Assembly (NCBI GenBank): GCA_030427245.1
Contig: JAUHXA010000020.1
Coordinates: 35,971-99,970 of the forward strand
Source of the DNA: Bacteroidia bacterium
GTDB taxonomy: Bacteria > Bacteroidota > Bacteroidia > Chitinophagales > UBA2359
Reading direction: 5' to 3'
Length of the DNA: 64,000 nt
Below are positions 18,621 through 26,494 of this stretch, one piece after another. The notes beneath the pieces were generated by a model, which saw only the letters and a list, made by a program, of their open reading frames with translations, was not told the DNA's origin and did no database searches. The position numbers were made by a program, and so were the translations under genes. Within the stretch, counting starts at the first letter, position 1; each line of letters begins with the position of its first letter.

Positions 18621-19745
18621 ATGACAACTCTAACTTCAAACATAAATACTTCTTTGCCCATTCAAGGTAAAACATACTCCAACAAACCATTTCATTTTCA
18701 TCTGCCCGATGTTCTTCAATGTGCCAAGCCGACGGAAGCTCGAGGCATAGCAAGAGACAAAGTTCGATTGATGGTTTCCAATAAATCTACAGATGAAATC
18801 GAACACACCCTTTTCCGAAACATTTCCTACTATTTGCAAGAAGGGGACGTACTCGTGGTCAATACCAGTGGCACACTAAAAGCAGCTTTGGAAGCACATC
18901 GTGCAGATGGTACTTTGCTAAGAATACATCTTTCCACTAAACAAGCAGAAAATCAATGGATTATTGAGCTTCGACAAGTATTTGGTCAACATACTAAGCG
19001 CTTCAAAGGCGGTCAAAGTGGTGAGGTACTTCAATTGAGCAGTGGCGGCAAAATTGTATTAGAGACCCCTTACTATTCCAATCATGTTTCTGAAGAAGAA
19101 CATTTACAGCTTTGGCAGGCAAGTATTGAAGTAGAAGACACTGTGGAAAGTTATTTGGATAGACACGGGATGCCGATTCGCTACAATTATGTGAAAGAGC
19201 AATACCCACAATCCTATTACCAAACCGTATTCGCTCAAGAAATGGGAAGCGCCGAAATGCCTTCTGCAGGACGAGCATTTACCCCACAGTTGATTGCAAA
19301 ATTGGTTTCCAAAGGTGTGCAGATTTTGCCAGTGGTTTTGCATACAGGAGTAGCGAGTTTGGAACTCCATGAACGACCCTATCAAGAATACTATCGAGTA
19401 TCGGACTTTACCGCTTCTGCCCTCAATTTAGCTCGCCAACAAAACAGGCGCATTATTGCAGTCGGAACAACCGTTGTTCGAGCATTGGAAACGGTAACGA
19501 CCAGAAATGGATTTACCCAAAGCGGAGAGGGTTGGACGGATGAATTTATCACACCCGAAAGGGGCATTTTTGCAGTGAATGGATTGTTGACAGGTTTTCA
19601 CGAACCCAAAGCCTCACATTTGCTGATGTTGGAGGCTTTAGCGGGTTTGTCACATATTGAAGTCACTTATCAATCAGCCATTGAAGAAGCTTACCAATGG
19701 CATGAGTTTGGAGACTTGCATTTAATTATCCCAACGCCTTCATAA
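18621..19745 (+). CDS. QueA-like S-adenosylmethionine:tRNA ribosyltransferase-isomerase family protein
   Basis: Related to QueA, which transfers and isomerises the ribosyl part of SAM onto preQ1 in tRNA. It is divergent. The N-terminus FHFHLPDVLQCAKPTEARG replaces the usual FDYxLP...IAQxP. The core YQTVFA and PSAGRAFT replaces the canonical TAGLHFT. VGTTVVRALE and NGLLTGFHEPKASHLLML match VGTTSVRxLE and LLTNFHLPxSTLLML. Length is 374 residues from the ATG at 18621; an earlier in-frame start at 18576 adds a non-conserved segment. Given the altered motifs and the SDR partner, it may act on another substrate. It overlaps metF tail to tail by 20 bp. Confidence 0.75.
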   Translation: MTTLTSNINTSLPIQGKTYSNKPFHFHLPDVLQCAKPTEARGIARDKVRLMVSNKSTDEIEHTLFRNISYYLQEGDVLVVNTSGTLKAALEAHRADGTLLRIHLSTKQAENQWIIELRQVFGQHTKRFKGGQSGEVLQLSSGGKIVLETPYYSNHVSEEEHLQLWQASIEVEDTVESYLDRHGMPIRYNYVKEQYPQSYYQTVFAQEMGSAEMPSAGRAFTPQLIAKLVSKGVQILPVVLHTGVASLELHERPYQEYYRVSDFTASALNLARQQNRRIIAVGTTVVRALETVTTRNGFTQSGEGWTDEFITPERGIFAVNGLLTGFHEPKASHLLMLEALAGLSHIEVTYQSAIEEAYQWHEFGDLHLIIPTPS

Positions 19746-20679
19746 TCTTCTGAAAAGGGCCTGCTTCACTCATGGTATAAAAGTGTAAACAAGGAACACC
19801 AAACTCCAAGAGTTCTTTGCATTGTTGCACTGTCCATTCAATGCCTATTTCCTTGATTTTTTCCTTATCATTATATTGTTGGATTTCGGTGACCAAGTCT
19901 TCAGGAACAGAAATATTGAAGATACCCGGCAATCTGCTCACTTGCGATTGACGGGTAATGGGTTTGATACCTGGAATGATCGGAACATTGATATCTGCAG
20001 CTCTGCAATTTTTCACAAAATCGAAGTACTTTTGATTGTCAAAAAACATTTGGGTGACAATATAATCTGCCCCAGCATCTACTTTTTGCTTCAAATACTT
20101 CAAATCAGCGGTTACATTGGGTGCTTCTTGATGCTTTTCAGGATAACCTGCAACCCCTATACAAAACTCTGTCTCTACAGGATTGCGAAGATCTTCTTCT
20201 AAGTACACACCATTGTTCATATTGACCACTTGCTGTACCAATTCCACTGCATTTTTATTCCCTTTTATTTCAGGGATAAAGCTGCGTTCTCCTTTCACCG
20301 CATCACCACGAAGCAGCAATACGTTGTTCACACCCAAATAATTAAGGTCAACAAGTGCATCCTCTGTTTCATTTTTTGTAAACCCTCCACATACCAAATG
20401 CGGAACAGCATCTACCCCATATTTGTATTGAATAGCCGCACAAATACCAACTGTTCCAGGGCGTTTACGGGTGTAAACTTTCTCGTATAGCCCATTTTCT
20501 AATAGTTTGAATTTGTATTCTGCTCGATGGTAAGTAACATTGATAAAAGGAGGTTTAAATTCCATCAATAAATCCAAGATTCGATACATACTTTGGATGC
20601 TTTTTCCCTTCAATGGAGGCAATATTTCAAAGGAAATCAATGTTTTATCAGTTTGGTTGAGCTGCTCTATAACTTTCAT
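19726..20679 (-). CDS. metF: Methylenetetrahydrofolate reductase (MetF)
   Basis: FAD-dependent TIM-barrel enzyme that reduces 5,10-methylene-THF to 5-methyl-THF for methionine synthesis. The 317-residue protein has the expected features: SFEILPP near the N-terminus (catalytic Glu region), INVTYHRA, LLLRGDA (flavin and folate-binding loop), IGVAGYPEKH, and QMFFDNQKYFDF. Length matches the family. I chose the ATG at 20679 (MKVIEQL); the frame is open to an ATG at 20784, but those 35 residues are Cys- and aromatic-rich and lie in the riboswitch leader. Expression is probably SAM-controlled by the upstream S-box. Confidence 0.93.
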   Translation of the reverse strand: MKVIEQLNQTDKTLISFEILPPLKGKSIQSMYRILDLLMEFKPPFINVTYHRAEYKFKLLENGLYEKVYTRKRPGTVGICAAIQYKYGVDAVPHLVCGGFTKNETEDALVDLNYLGVNNVLLLRGDAVKGERSFIPEIKGNKNAVELVQQVVNMNNGVYLEEDLRNPVETEFCIGVAGYPEKHQEAPNVTADLKYLKQKVDAGADYIVTQMFFDNQKYFDFVKNCRAADINVPIIPGIKPITRQSQVSRLPGIFNISVPEDLVTEIQQYNDKEKIKEIGIEWTVQQCKELLEFGVPCLHFYTMSEAGPFQKIMKALG

Positions 20680-20794
20680 GTATTTTAAAATGTTGTTTTT
20701 GATTTCCAATTCACAACAAGAAGGAAAGGAGTAAATACAGATGAGGTCAAACCATGAAGAAGTATAATTTTTACACTTACTCATCTATCTCTTT

Positions 20795-20906
20795 TATGTC
20801 GACAAAGTTTGTCAAAAGAGTAGGAATTAGCACCTTATCCCAAAATGACAGGTTGCTAAGGTATCATAGAGCCTATTCTCTCTACCTTTCTTGATAAGTT
20901 AGAAAT
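20795..20906 (-). promoter_or_regulatory. SAM-I (S-box) riboswitch upstream of metF
   Basis: The minus strand carries the recognisable S-box core in order: CTTATCAAGAAAGG (P1/P2), an AGGCTCTATGATACC stretch, CTTAGCAACCTG (P3 region), a short P4 loop, then AAGGTGCTAATTCCTAC and a 3' segment (CTCTTTTGACAAA) that can pair back to P1. It binds SAM and would turn metF off when SAM is plentiful. An adjacent small palindrome (GACAAACTTTGTC) may be part of the expression platform. Boundaries are approximate. Confidence 0.85.
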
Positions 20907-20927
20907 CGTAATTTGAAGAACGAAGGG

Positions 20928-20935
20928 CAAATATA
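20928..20935 (-). promoter_or_regulatory. Predicted -7 promoter element of the metF leader
   Basis: Minus-strand TATATTTG, an exact TAnnTTTG match, would start transcription about 15 nt before the riboswitch. This position supports both calls. Confidence 0.55.
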
Positions 20936-20995
20936 GCTTTTTGAGGCAAAAAAGGATTTTACTTTCAATAATTTATTTTTGTAAATGCAGCGTTT

Positions 20996-21454
20996 TTTAT
21001 GCCTATATCGTCTATATAGTATTAGCAGCGCATTCAAACCTCCTAATTTAAAAGGGAAAATGTATTTCTATTGCAACAACATACTTTTCTGAATGTATTG
21101 ACCATCAGGGCTCAATACATGGAAAAAGTGATGCTCACCCTAATAATAAGTCGCTTCTATTGTCGGAAAACGTGCATAAATGTTCTTTTTTATGTCAAAA
21201 AAATGACCGATATTTGGGATAATTGTGAAACAAAACAAGGTTTTTGAGAGTAAAATCATAGAGAAGGATTCTCATATCTTTATAAAATCATTTACTTCCT
21301 ATCACTCAGACTTCCTTATTCAAAGCTGATTTATAGACTTCCCCAATAATAATAATAAAAAGCACTTTTTTTGTGTCTTATTGGAAATATTACAAGCTAT
21401 AAATACTCAATCCAATGTGGCACCTATTCTTATACTTAATTAAATTTACTTAAT
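20996..21454. other. Intergenic region upstream of the Crp/Fnr gene
   Basis: About 460 bp without a gene between the metF promoter and the regulator gene. I see no RNA gene, long repeat or convincing regulatory site. A 23-codon stop-to-stop stretch on the minus strand near 21060-21130 is too short to call. Confidence 0.4.
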
Positions 21455-22153
21455 ATGAACAGACAAACAGCTACAGTCGGAGATGGGTTAGAGTTACAAG
21501 ATATAAGTATAGAGGCAATGCTTCCCTTACTTACCAATGACGGAGGCTATACTCCTCCTCCAAGAAAAGTCCGCAAGGGCGATTTTGTATATCTTCCCAA
21601 TGATATCAACAATAAGGTTTACGTCGTCAAATCAGGGCGTGTCAAAGTCGGAACTTATTCGGGTCGAGGGAAAGAAATGGTAAAAGGCATTCTCCGAAAT
21701 GGTGAAATTTTTGGAGAATTGCGTTTGATTCATAAACACCAAAACAACGAATTTGCCCAAGCAATTGACAATGTTGAAGTGTATGTCATTCCTTTGGTGA
21801 GAATGAGGGAATTGATGCGTCGAAACCTCGATTTTTCCTTCAAAATCATGGAAATCATTGCTGATAGATTGAACGAAACCCAAAGACGTTTGGAACTTCA
21901 ATTGTTTAAAGATACCAAATCAAGGGTGATTCAGTTTATGTTGGATTTGGCGGAAGACAGAGGGGTAAGAGTGGGCTATGAAACCGCCGTTAGAGAGTTT
22001 TTTACCCACCAAGAAATCGCTAACATCACAGGTACTTCTCGCCAAACGGTGACAAGCATCCTAAACGAACTTCGTGCGGATAATTTGATTTACTGCAATC
22101 ACAAACGATTGCTTATCAGAGACAAGGAACGATTAGAAGAATTGATGGGGTAA
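21455..22153 (+). CDS. Crp/Fnr family transcriptional regulator
   Basis: DNA-binding regulator of 232 residues with a cyclic-nucleotide-binding-type beta barrel (about 35-135; VYVVKSGRVKVGTYSGRGKE, GEIFGEL) and a C-terminal winged helix (about 165-225; HQEIANITGTSRQTVTSILNEL). No Fnr-type cysteine cluster is present, so it is not an oxygen-sensing 4Fe-4S form. The ligand is unknown. It stands alone, with a long upstream region and a strong terminator just downstream. The next gene, an SDR, starts 162 bp later and is probably separate. Confidence 0.85.
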   Translation: MNRQTATVGDGLELQDISIEAMLPLLTNDGGYTPPPRKVRKGDFVYLPNDINNKVYVVKSGRVKVGTYSGRGKEMVKGILRNGEIFGELRLIHKHQNNEFAQAIDNVEVYVIPLVRMRELMRRNLDFSFKIMEIIADRLNETQRRLELQLFKDTKSRVIQFMLDLAEDRGVRVGYETAVREFFTHQEIANITGTSRQTVTSILNELRADNLIYCNHKRLLIRDKERLEELMG

Positions 22154-22194
22154 ATACTTACGCTTCATTATTCGTTTCTGAATAATTTTATTAA

Positions 22195-22237
22195 ATGTCC
22201 AATATACTTGTTAGAGAGTATATTGGACATTTTTTGT
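22195..22237 (+). terminator. Rho-independent terminator of the Crp/Fnr gene
   Basis: Perfect 13-bp inverted repeat ATGTCCAATATAC (22195-22207) and GTATATTGGACAT (22218-22230), a 10-nt loop, then a T-run. Confidence 0.85.
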
Positions 22238-22315
22238 TTGCAGTGTTTCTATAATAGAAAGAGAGCTTTTTCTATTTTGGGGTTTCAATCATTTACAGAG
22301 AAACAGAATAAAAAA

Positions 22316-23077
22316 ATGGAATTTCAAAATAAAGTAGTTTTAATCACAGGAGCAGGTTCAGGAATTGGGCGAGTCACTGCCCACGCTTTCGCAAAAGAAG
22401 GAGCTGTTGTAGTAGTGTCGGATATCAACGAAGAAGGCGGCAAAGAAACCGTTGGGCAAATAGCTACAATGGGCGGTAAAGAAGCCGTTTTTGTGAAGTG
22501 TAATGTCACCAAATTTGAAGAAGTCGAAAACCTAATCAAAAGTGCGGTTACACAATTCGGACGGGTAGATATAGCAATCAACAACGCTGGAATAGGAACG
22601 CTTCCTGCAAAAACAATCAACACAAGTTTGGAAGATTGGGACAAAACGATGGCAGTGAATGCAACAGGCGTTTTTTACTGTATGAAGTTGGAATTGAAGC
22701 AGATGATGCAGCAAGGCGGGGGGGGCATTGTCAATACGGCTTCAATTGCAGGGTTGAGAGGACTGCCCAATAATATTGCTTATGTAGCGAGCAAACATGC
22801 CGTAGTAGGCATGACTAAGACGGCTGCAATGGAATATGCGCCCCACAATATTCGCATCAATGCGCTTTGCCCTGTTTTTACGGTTACGCCCTTATTCAAC
22901 CCCGAAATGATGGAAAAAATTTCGGCAGGTTTACCCAAAAAATTGAAGGCGAATATACCTATGAGACGTTTTGCCGACCCTATCGAAATGGCAAATGCTA
23001 CTTTGTGGCTGTGTTCGGACAAGGCAAGTTTTATGACTGGACATGCTATGCCAGTAGATGGAGGGCTGACTGCTTAA
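22316..23077 (+). CDS. SDR family oxidoreductase (classical, FabG-like)
   Basis: NAD(P)-dependent dehydrogenase of 253 residues; substrate unknown. It has TGAGSGIG (cofactor binding), NNAG, the catalytic Ser in NTASIAG, Tyr-Lys in YVASKHA, and the C-terminal ASFMTGHAMPVDGG typical of FabG or glucose-dehydrogenase-like SDRs. The ATG at 22316 fits the family start; an upstream open frame (from 22208) overlaps the preceding terminator and is not used. Acidic SDINEE after beta2 points to NAD rather than NADP. Monocistronic between two terminators. Confidence 0.88.
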   Translation: MEFQNKVVLITGAGSGIGRVTAHAFAKEGAVVVVSDINEEGGKETVGQIATMGGKEAVFVKCNVTKFEEVENLIKSAVTQFGRVDIAINNAGIGTLPAKTINTSLEDWDKTMAVNATGVFYCMKLELKQMMQQGGGGIVNTASIAGLRGLPNNIAYVASKHAVVGMTKTAAMEYAPHNIRINALCPVFTVTPLFNPEMMEKISAGLPKKLKANIPMRRFADPIEMANATLWLCSDKASFMTGHAMPVDGGLTA

Positions 23078-23122
23078 GAACTTCAATTTCAAAGCTCAAA
23101 TTCAAAAACTTAGTACTTCAAA

Positions 23123-23158
23123 AAAAAATGCAAGTTCAATTTTGAACTTGCATTTTTT
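23123..23158. terminator. Bidirectional terminator between the SDR and cysN genes
   Basis: Nearly perfect palindrome: A-run, ATGCAAGTTCAA, TT, TTGAACTTGCAT, T-run. It lies between convergent genes and would work on both strands. Confidence 0.8.
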
Positions 23159-23241
23159 AATTAGCAACAAGGCTTTAAATCTTCAGACCCAGTCTCATTG
23201 CAGTTTTGAATTTGCATTTGAGCTTTGAGTTTGAAGTTTTT

Positions 23242-24507
23242 TTAGATAATCATCCCCGCAGCTACCGTTTCATTCGTACCTTCATCAATCAAAATTACAC
23301 TACCTGTAATGCGATTGCGGCGATAGGTATCATAAAAAAGCGGTTTTGTGGTGCGAATCTGAATCCTTGCAATATCGTTCATGCCAATATCTTTTGCTTC
23401 TTCCATTCTGTGTAGCGTGTTGATATTGAGTTTGTAGCGAATTTCTTTGATGACACAACGAACATCAGCCGTTGTGTGCTTCAAAGCGTACTTGCCTCGG
23501 GGAGTCAGTTTTTGTCGTCCCAACCAACAAATCATCAAATCAATATCTTGTCCCACTTTTGGGACATTGTTGGGACGAATAATCATATCACCACGGCTGA
23601 TGTCTATATCATCGTCAATTCGAACTGTCACAGACATCGGCGCATAGGCTTCTTTGACTGGGCCATCAAAAGTATCAATGGAAGTAATCGAAGAGGTAAA
23701 TCCTGAAGGTAATACCATGATTTCATCTCCAGGTTTTAATACGCCCCCACCTACACGTCCAGCATATCCTCTATAATCGTGAAATTCATCTGTGTTTGGA
23801 CGAATGACATGCTGCACAGGAAAACGGACATCAATGCGATTCCAGTCGCTCGAAATATGGATATTCTCCAACAAATACATCAATGTAGGTCCTTCGTACC
23901 AAACCATATTTTTGGAACGAGAGACCACATTGTCACCCAACAATGCACTCATAGGCAGATAACTGATGTCTTGTGTTTGTAGCTTTGAAGTAAAATCCTC
24001 AAACTGTTCTTTGATTTCTTCAAATCGTTCTTCTTTGAAGTCTACCAAATCCATTTTGTTGATACACACTACAATATGTGGAATACGCAAGAGTGAAGCG
24101 ATAAACAAGTGACGACGACTTTGTTCAATCATTCCCTTTCGAGCATCGACCAAGACGAGCGCCAACTGAGAGGTTGAAGCACCTGTCACCATGTTTCGGG
24201 TGTATTGAATGTGACCCGGCGTATCTGCAATAATGAATTTACGTTTGGGGGTCGAGAAATAGCGGTAAGCTACATCAATTGTGATACCCTGTTCTCGTTC
24301 TGCCTTCAAACCATCGGTCAAAAGAGCTAAGTTTACCCCTTCTTCACCACGCCTTTGACTTGCCTTTGTGACCGCCTCCATTTGGTCTTCGAAGATGGAC
24401 TTACTGTCATAAAGCAGTCGTCCAATTAATGTGCTTTTTCCATCATCGACACTACCTGCTGTGCTGAATCGCAGCAAGTCCATATCTAAATATCCTTTGG
24501 AATCCAT
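23242..24507 (-). CDS. cysN: Sulfate adenylyltransferase subunit 1 (CysN, GTPase)
   Basis: GTPase subunit of ATP sulfurylase; with CysD it makes adenosine 5'-phosphosulfate from sulfate and ATP. The 421-residue protein has the EF-Tu-like G motifs: GSVDDGKST (18-26), DTPGH (95-99) and NKMD (150-153), followed by two beta-barrel domains. It is a single-function CysN, not fused to APS kinase, which agrees with the separate cysC upstream. Gene order on the minus strand is cysC-cysD-cysN with 132- and 202-bp gaps full of tandem repeats; co-transcription is likely but not certain. Confidence 0.95.
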   Translation of the reverse strand: MDSKGYLDMDLLRFSTAGSVDDGKSTLIGRLLYDSKSIFEDQMEAVTKASQRRGEEGVNLALLTDGLKAEREQGITIDVAYRYFSTPKRKFIIADTPGHIQYTRNMVTGASTSQLALVLVDARKGMIEQSRRHLFIASLLRIPHIVVCINKMDLVDFKEERFEEIKEQFEDFTSKLQTQDISYLPMSALLGDNVVSRSKNMVWYEGPTLMYLLENIHISSDWNRIDVRFPVQHVIRPNTDEFHDYRGYAGRVGGGVLKPGDEIMVLPSGFTSSITSIDTFDGPVKEAYAPMSVTVRIDDDIDISRGDMIIRPNNVPKVGQDIDLMICWLGRQKLTPRGKYALKHTTADVRCVIKEIRYKLNINTLHRMEEAKDIGMNDIARIQIRTTKPLFYDTYRRNRITGSVILIDEGTNETVAAGMII

Positions 24508-24550
24508 TGTTGATATTATTTTTTCTATTGTTATTTTTGATTATTATTTT

Positions 24551-24598
24551 GATGCTGTTGATGCTGTTGATGCTGTTGATGCTGTTGATGCTGTTGAT
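24551..24598. repeat. 9-bp minisatellite (GATGCTGTT) x5
   Basis: Five exact tandem copies of GATGCTGTT plus a 3-bp start of a sixth, in the cysD-cysN gap 43 bp from the cysN start codon. A length change would alter the cysN leader. Confidence 0.9.
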
Positions 24599-24663
24599 TC
24601 TGGATATAAGTACTTTTTTTTCTAAAACGGAAACATTCTTATAAAAACTATAGTATCGCCTAA

Positions 24664-24707
24664 GCATCCACCGAGCATCCACCGAGCATCCATCGAGCAT
24701 CCATCGA
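24664..24707. repeat. 11-bp minisatellite (GCATCCAYCGA) x4
   Basis: Four tandem 11-bp units, GCATCCACCGA twice then GCATCCATCGA twice. The array ends two bases from the cysD stop codon. Confidence 0.9.
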
Positions 24708-24709
24708 GC

Positions 24710-25615
24710 CTAAAAATACCCTTCTTTCTTCCGATCCTCCATTGAAGTTTCCGAGCGCTTATCATCCGCCCGTCCACCACGTTCGGTCATTCTAGTAGCC
24801 GCCACTTCGTCAATGATTTTTTCCAAAGTATCTGCATCAGAAAGGCTTGCACCAGTACTTGTCATATCCCCAATCGTTCTAAAACGAACCTCCATATCCT
24901 TTACTTCTTCTCCTTCAATCTCAGGCAAAACATCAGATTTGTAGAGAATAATGCCATTTCTGACCACACAAGAACGGGTATGTGAAAAATACAAAGAAGG
25001 AATGTCGATTTTTTCGTGTAGAATGTACTGCCAAATATCCATTTCTGTCCAGTTACTCAATGGGAAAACACGGAAATGTTCCCCCATACGCTTTCTACCA
25101 TTGAAGATATTCCACAATTCGGGGCGTTGATTTTTTGGATCCCACTGCCCAAAATCATCACGATGCGAAAAGAAACGCTCTTTTGCTCTTGCTTTCTCCT
25201 CATCACGCCTTGCACCACCCAAAGCAGCGTCAAACTGATTTTTTTCGAGAGCCTCCAATAAAGTTGTCGTTTGCAATCGAATACGACTGGCATTGACTCC
25301 TTTTTCTTCTACTGCCGTACCTTGATTGATGGAATCTTGAACATGTCCGACAATCAATCGAAGCCCCAATTTTTTCATTAACTCATCACGAAAGGCAATA
25401 GTTTCGGGAAAGTTATGTCCTGTATCAACATGCAACAAAGGGAAAGGCAGTTTTGCAGGATAGAAAGCTTTTCGAGCCAAATGAAGCATCGTAATCGAAT
25501 CTTTTCCGCCCGAAAACATCAGTACAGGATTCTCAAATTGTGCTGCTACTTCTCGAATGACATAAATGCCCTCTGCCTCTAATTCTTTGAGGTGACTTAA
25601 ATTATAGGAAATCAT
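24710..25615 (-). CDS. cysD: Sulfate adenylyltransferase subunit 2 (CysD)
   Basis: ATP pyrophosphatase subunit of ATP sulfurylase, forming adenosine phosphosulfate with CysN. The 301-residue protein carries the P-loop-like SGGKDS (35-40), LLHVDTGHNFPE, the conserved ALGGARRDEEKARAKER segment, and the C-terminal RGGRADDKRSETSMEDRKKEGYF block that ends nearly all CysD proteins, so the gene is intact. It sits between cysC and cysN in one direction. Confidence 0.96.
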   Translation of the reverse strand: MISYNLSHLKELEAEGIYVIREVAAQFENPVLMFSGGKDSITMLHLARKAFYPAKLPFPLLHVDTGHNFPETIAFRDELMKKLGLRLIVGHVQDSINQGTAVEEKGVNASRIRLQTTTLLEALEKNQFDAALGGARRDEEKARAKERFFSHRDDFGQWDPKNQRPELWNIFNGRKRMGEHFRVFPLSNWTEMDIWQYILHEKIDIPSLYFSHTRSCVVRNGIILYKSDVLPEIEGEEVKDMEVRFRTIGDMTSTGASLSDADTLEKIIDEVAATRMTERGGRADDKRSETSMEDRKKEGYF

Positions 25616-25747
25616 TTTTTATTGCTGTATTGTTAAATTGTTGTATTGCTGCATTGTTAAATTGTCGTATTGTTGCATCGTTTTTAGGTATAAAACCATA
25701 AAGCAATTCAGCCATAAAACCATCTAACCGTTCAACAATGAGACAAT
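25616..25747. repeat. Degenerate TTGTTAAATTG-type repeats between cysC and cysD
   Basis: The 132-bp gap is made of imperfect units such as TTGTTAAATTGTTGTATTGC and TGTTAAATTGTCGTATTG, followed by an inverted-looking half (AACCGTTCAACAATGAGAC). It holds no gene. It is a third repeat type within the same cys cluster. Confidence 0.6.
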
Positions 25748-26353
25748 TCAACCATTAATAGATATTTTATCTTGGATATAATTGAAGACTTGCTCTACCG
25801 CTTCTTCAATTGTAGTTTTATCAGTTCTAATTTCAAGGCCATTTTCGGGAGCTTCAAAGGGTGCATCAATACCTGTGAAATTCTTAATCAAGCCTGCCCT
25901 TGCTTTTTTGTAAAGCCCTTTTACATCTCGCTGTTCACAGACTTCAATAGGCGCATTAATATAAATCTCCAAAAAATCAGCTTCGCCTACAATGTCTTTC
26001 GCTACTTGTCGAATCGCTTTGGTTGGGCTGACAAAACTGCAAATCGTCACCACACCACACTGCAAAAACAAATTGGCTACCTCACCAATACGACGAATAT
26101 TTTCGGCTCTATCTTCTTCCGAAAAGCCCAAGTTATTGTTGATACCCGAACGGATATTGTCTCCGTCCAATACTTTGGTTAAAAAGCCCTTTTGATGCAA
26201 AAGCTGTTCCAAACCTTTTGCAACAGTGCTTTTGCCCGAACCCGAAAGTCCCGTCATCCAAATCACAACCGCTTTCTGTTTCAGCAATTGTTCTTTATCA
26301 CTTCGTTGAAGCAGTTGGTCAAAAATAGGATGAATGTTCTCGTTCTTTTTCAT
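25748..26353 (-). CDS. cysC: Adenylylsulfate kinase (CysC)
   Basis: Phosphorylates APS to PAPS, used for sulfate reduction or sulfation. The 201-residue protein has Walker A GLSGSGKST (35-43), LDGDNIRSGIN (substrate loop), CSFVSPTKAIRQ, and a C-terminal DKTTIEEAVEQV typical of APS kinases. First gene of the cysCDN group. No cysH or sulfite reductase is in the window, so whether the pathway serves assimilation or sulfation cannot be decided here. Confidence 0.95.
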   Translation of the reverse strand: MKKNENIHPIFDQLLQRSDKEQLLKQKAVVIWMTGLSGSGKSTVAKGLEQLLHQKGFLTKVLDGDNIRSGINNNLGFSEEDRAENIRRIGEVANLFLQCGVVTICSFVSPTKAIRQVAKDIVGEADFLEIYINAPIEVCEQRDVKGLYKKARAGLIKNFTGIDAPFEAPENGLEIRTDKTTIEEAVEQVFNYIQDKISING

Positions 26354-26419
26354 GTAGGATATATAACTTTAGAGACTGGTTTTAGTGGGTATCAGCTACC
26401 CTTTGACCATTTGAAGCCG

Positions 26420-26427
26420 CAAAGATA
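26420..26427 (-). promoter_or_regulatory. Predicted -7 promoter element of cysC
   Basis: Minus-strand TATCTTTG matches TAnnTTTG about 67 bp before the cysC start. The -33 box is unclear. Confidence 0.45.
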
Positions 26428-26494
26428 CACTGAATTCAGCAAAATGGAAATTTGGTATATGGAGAGGGGGGAAAATAAAAATACATAAAAACAT

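Noticed and set aside
20680..20784. 35-residue N-terminal extension of MetF
   Set aside because: It lies in the riboswitch leader and has no family support; MetF proteins start at MKVIEQL-like positions.
21060..21130. Short minus-strand stretch (SPDGQYIQKSMLLQ) resembling the end of a sorting domain
   Set aside because: Only about 22 codons between stops, no conserved features; probably chance.
24551..24707. Tandem repeats between cysD and cysN as a CRISPR array
   Set aside because: Units are 9 and 11 bp without spacers, and no cas gene is present.
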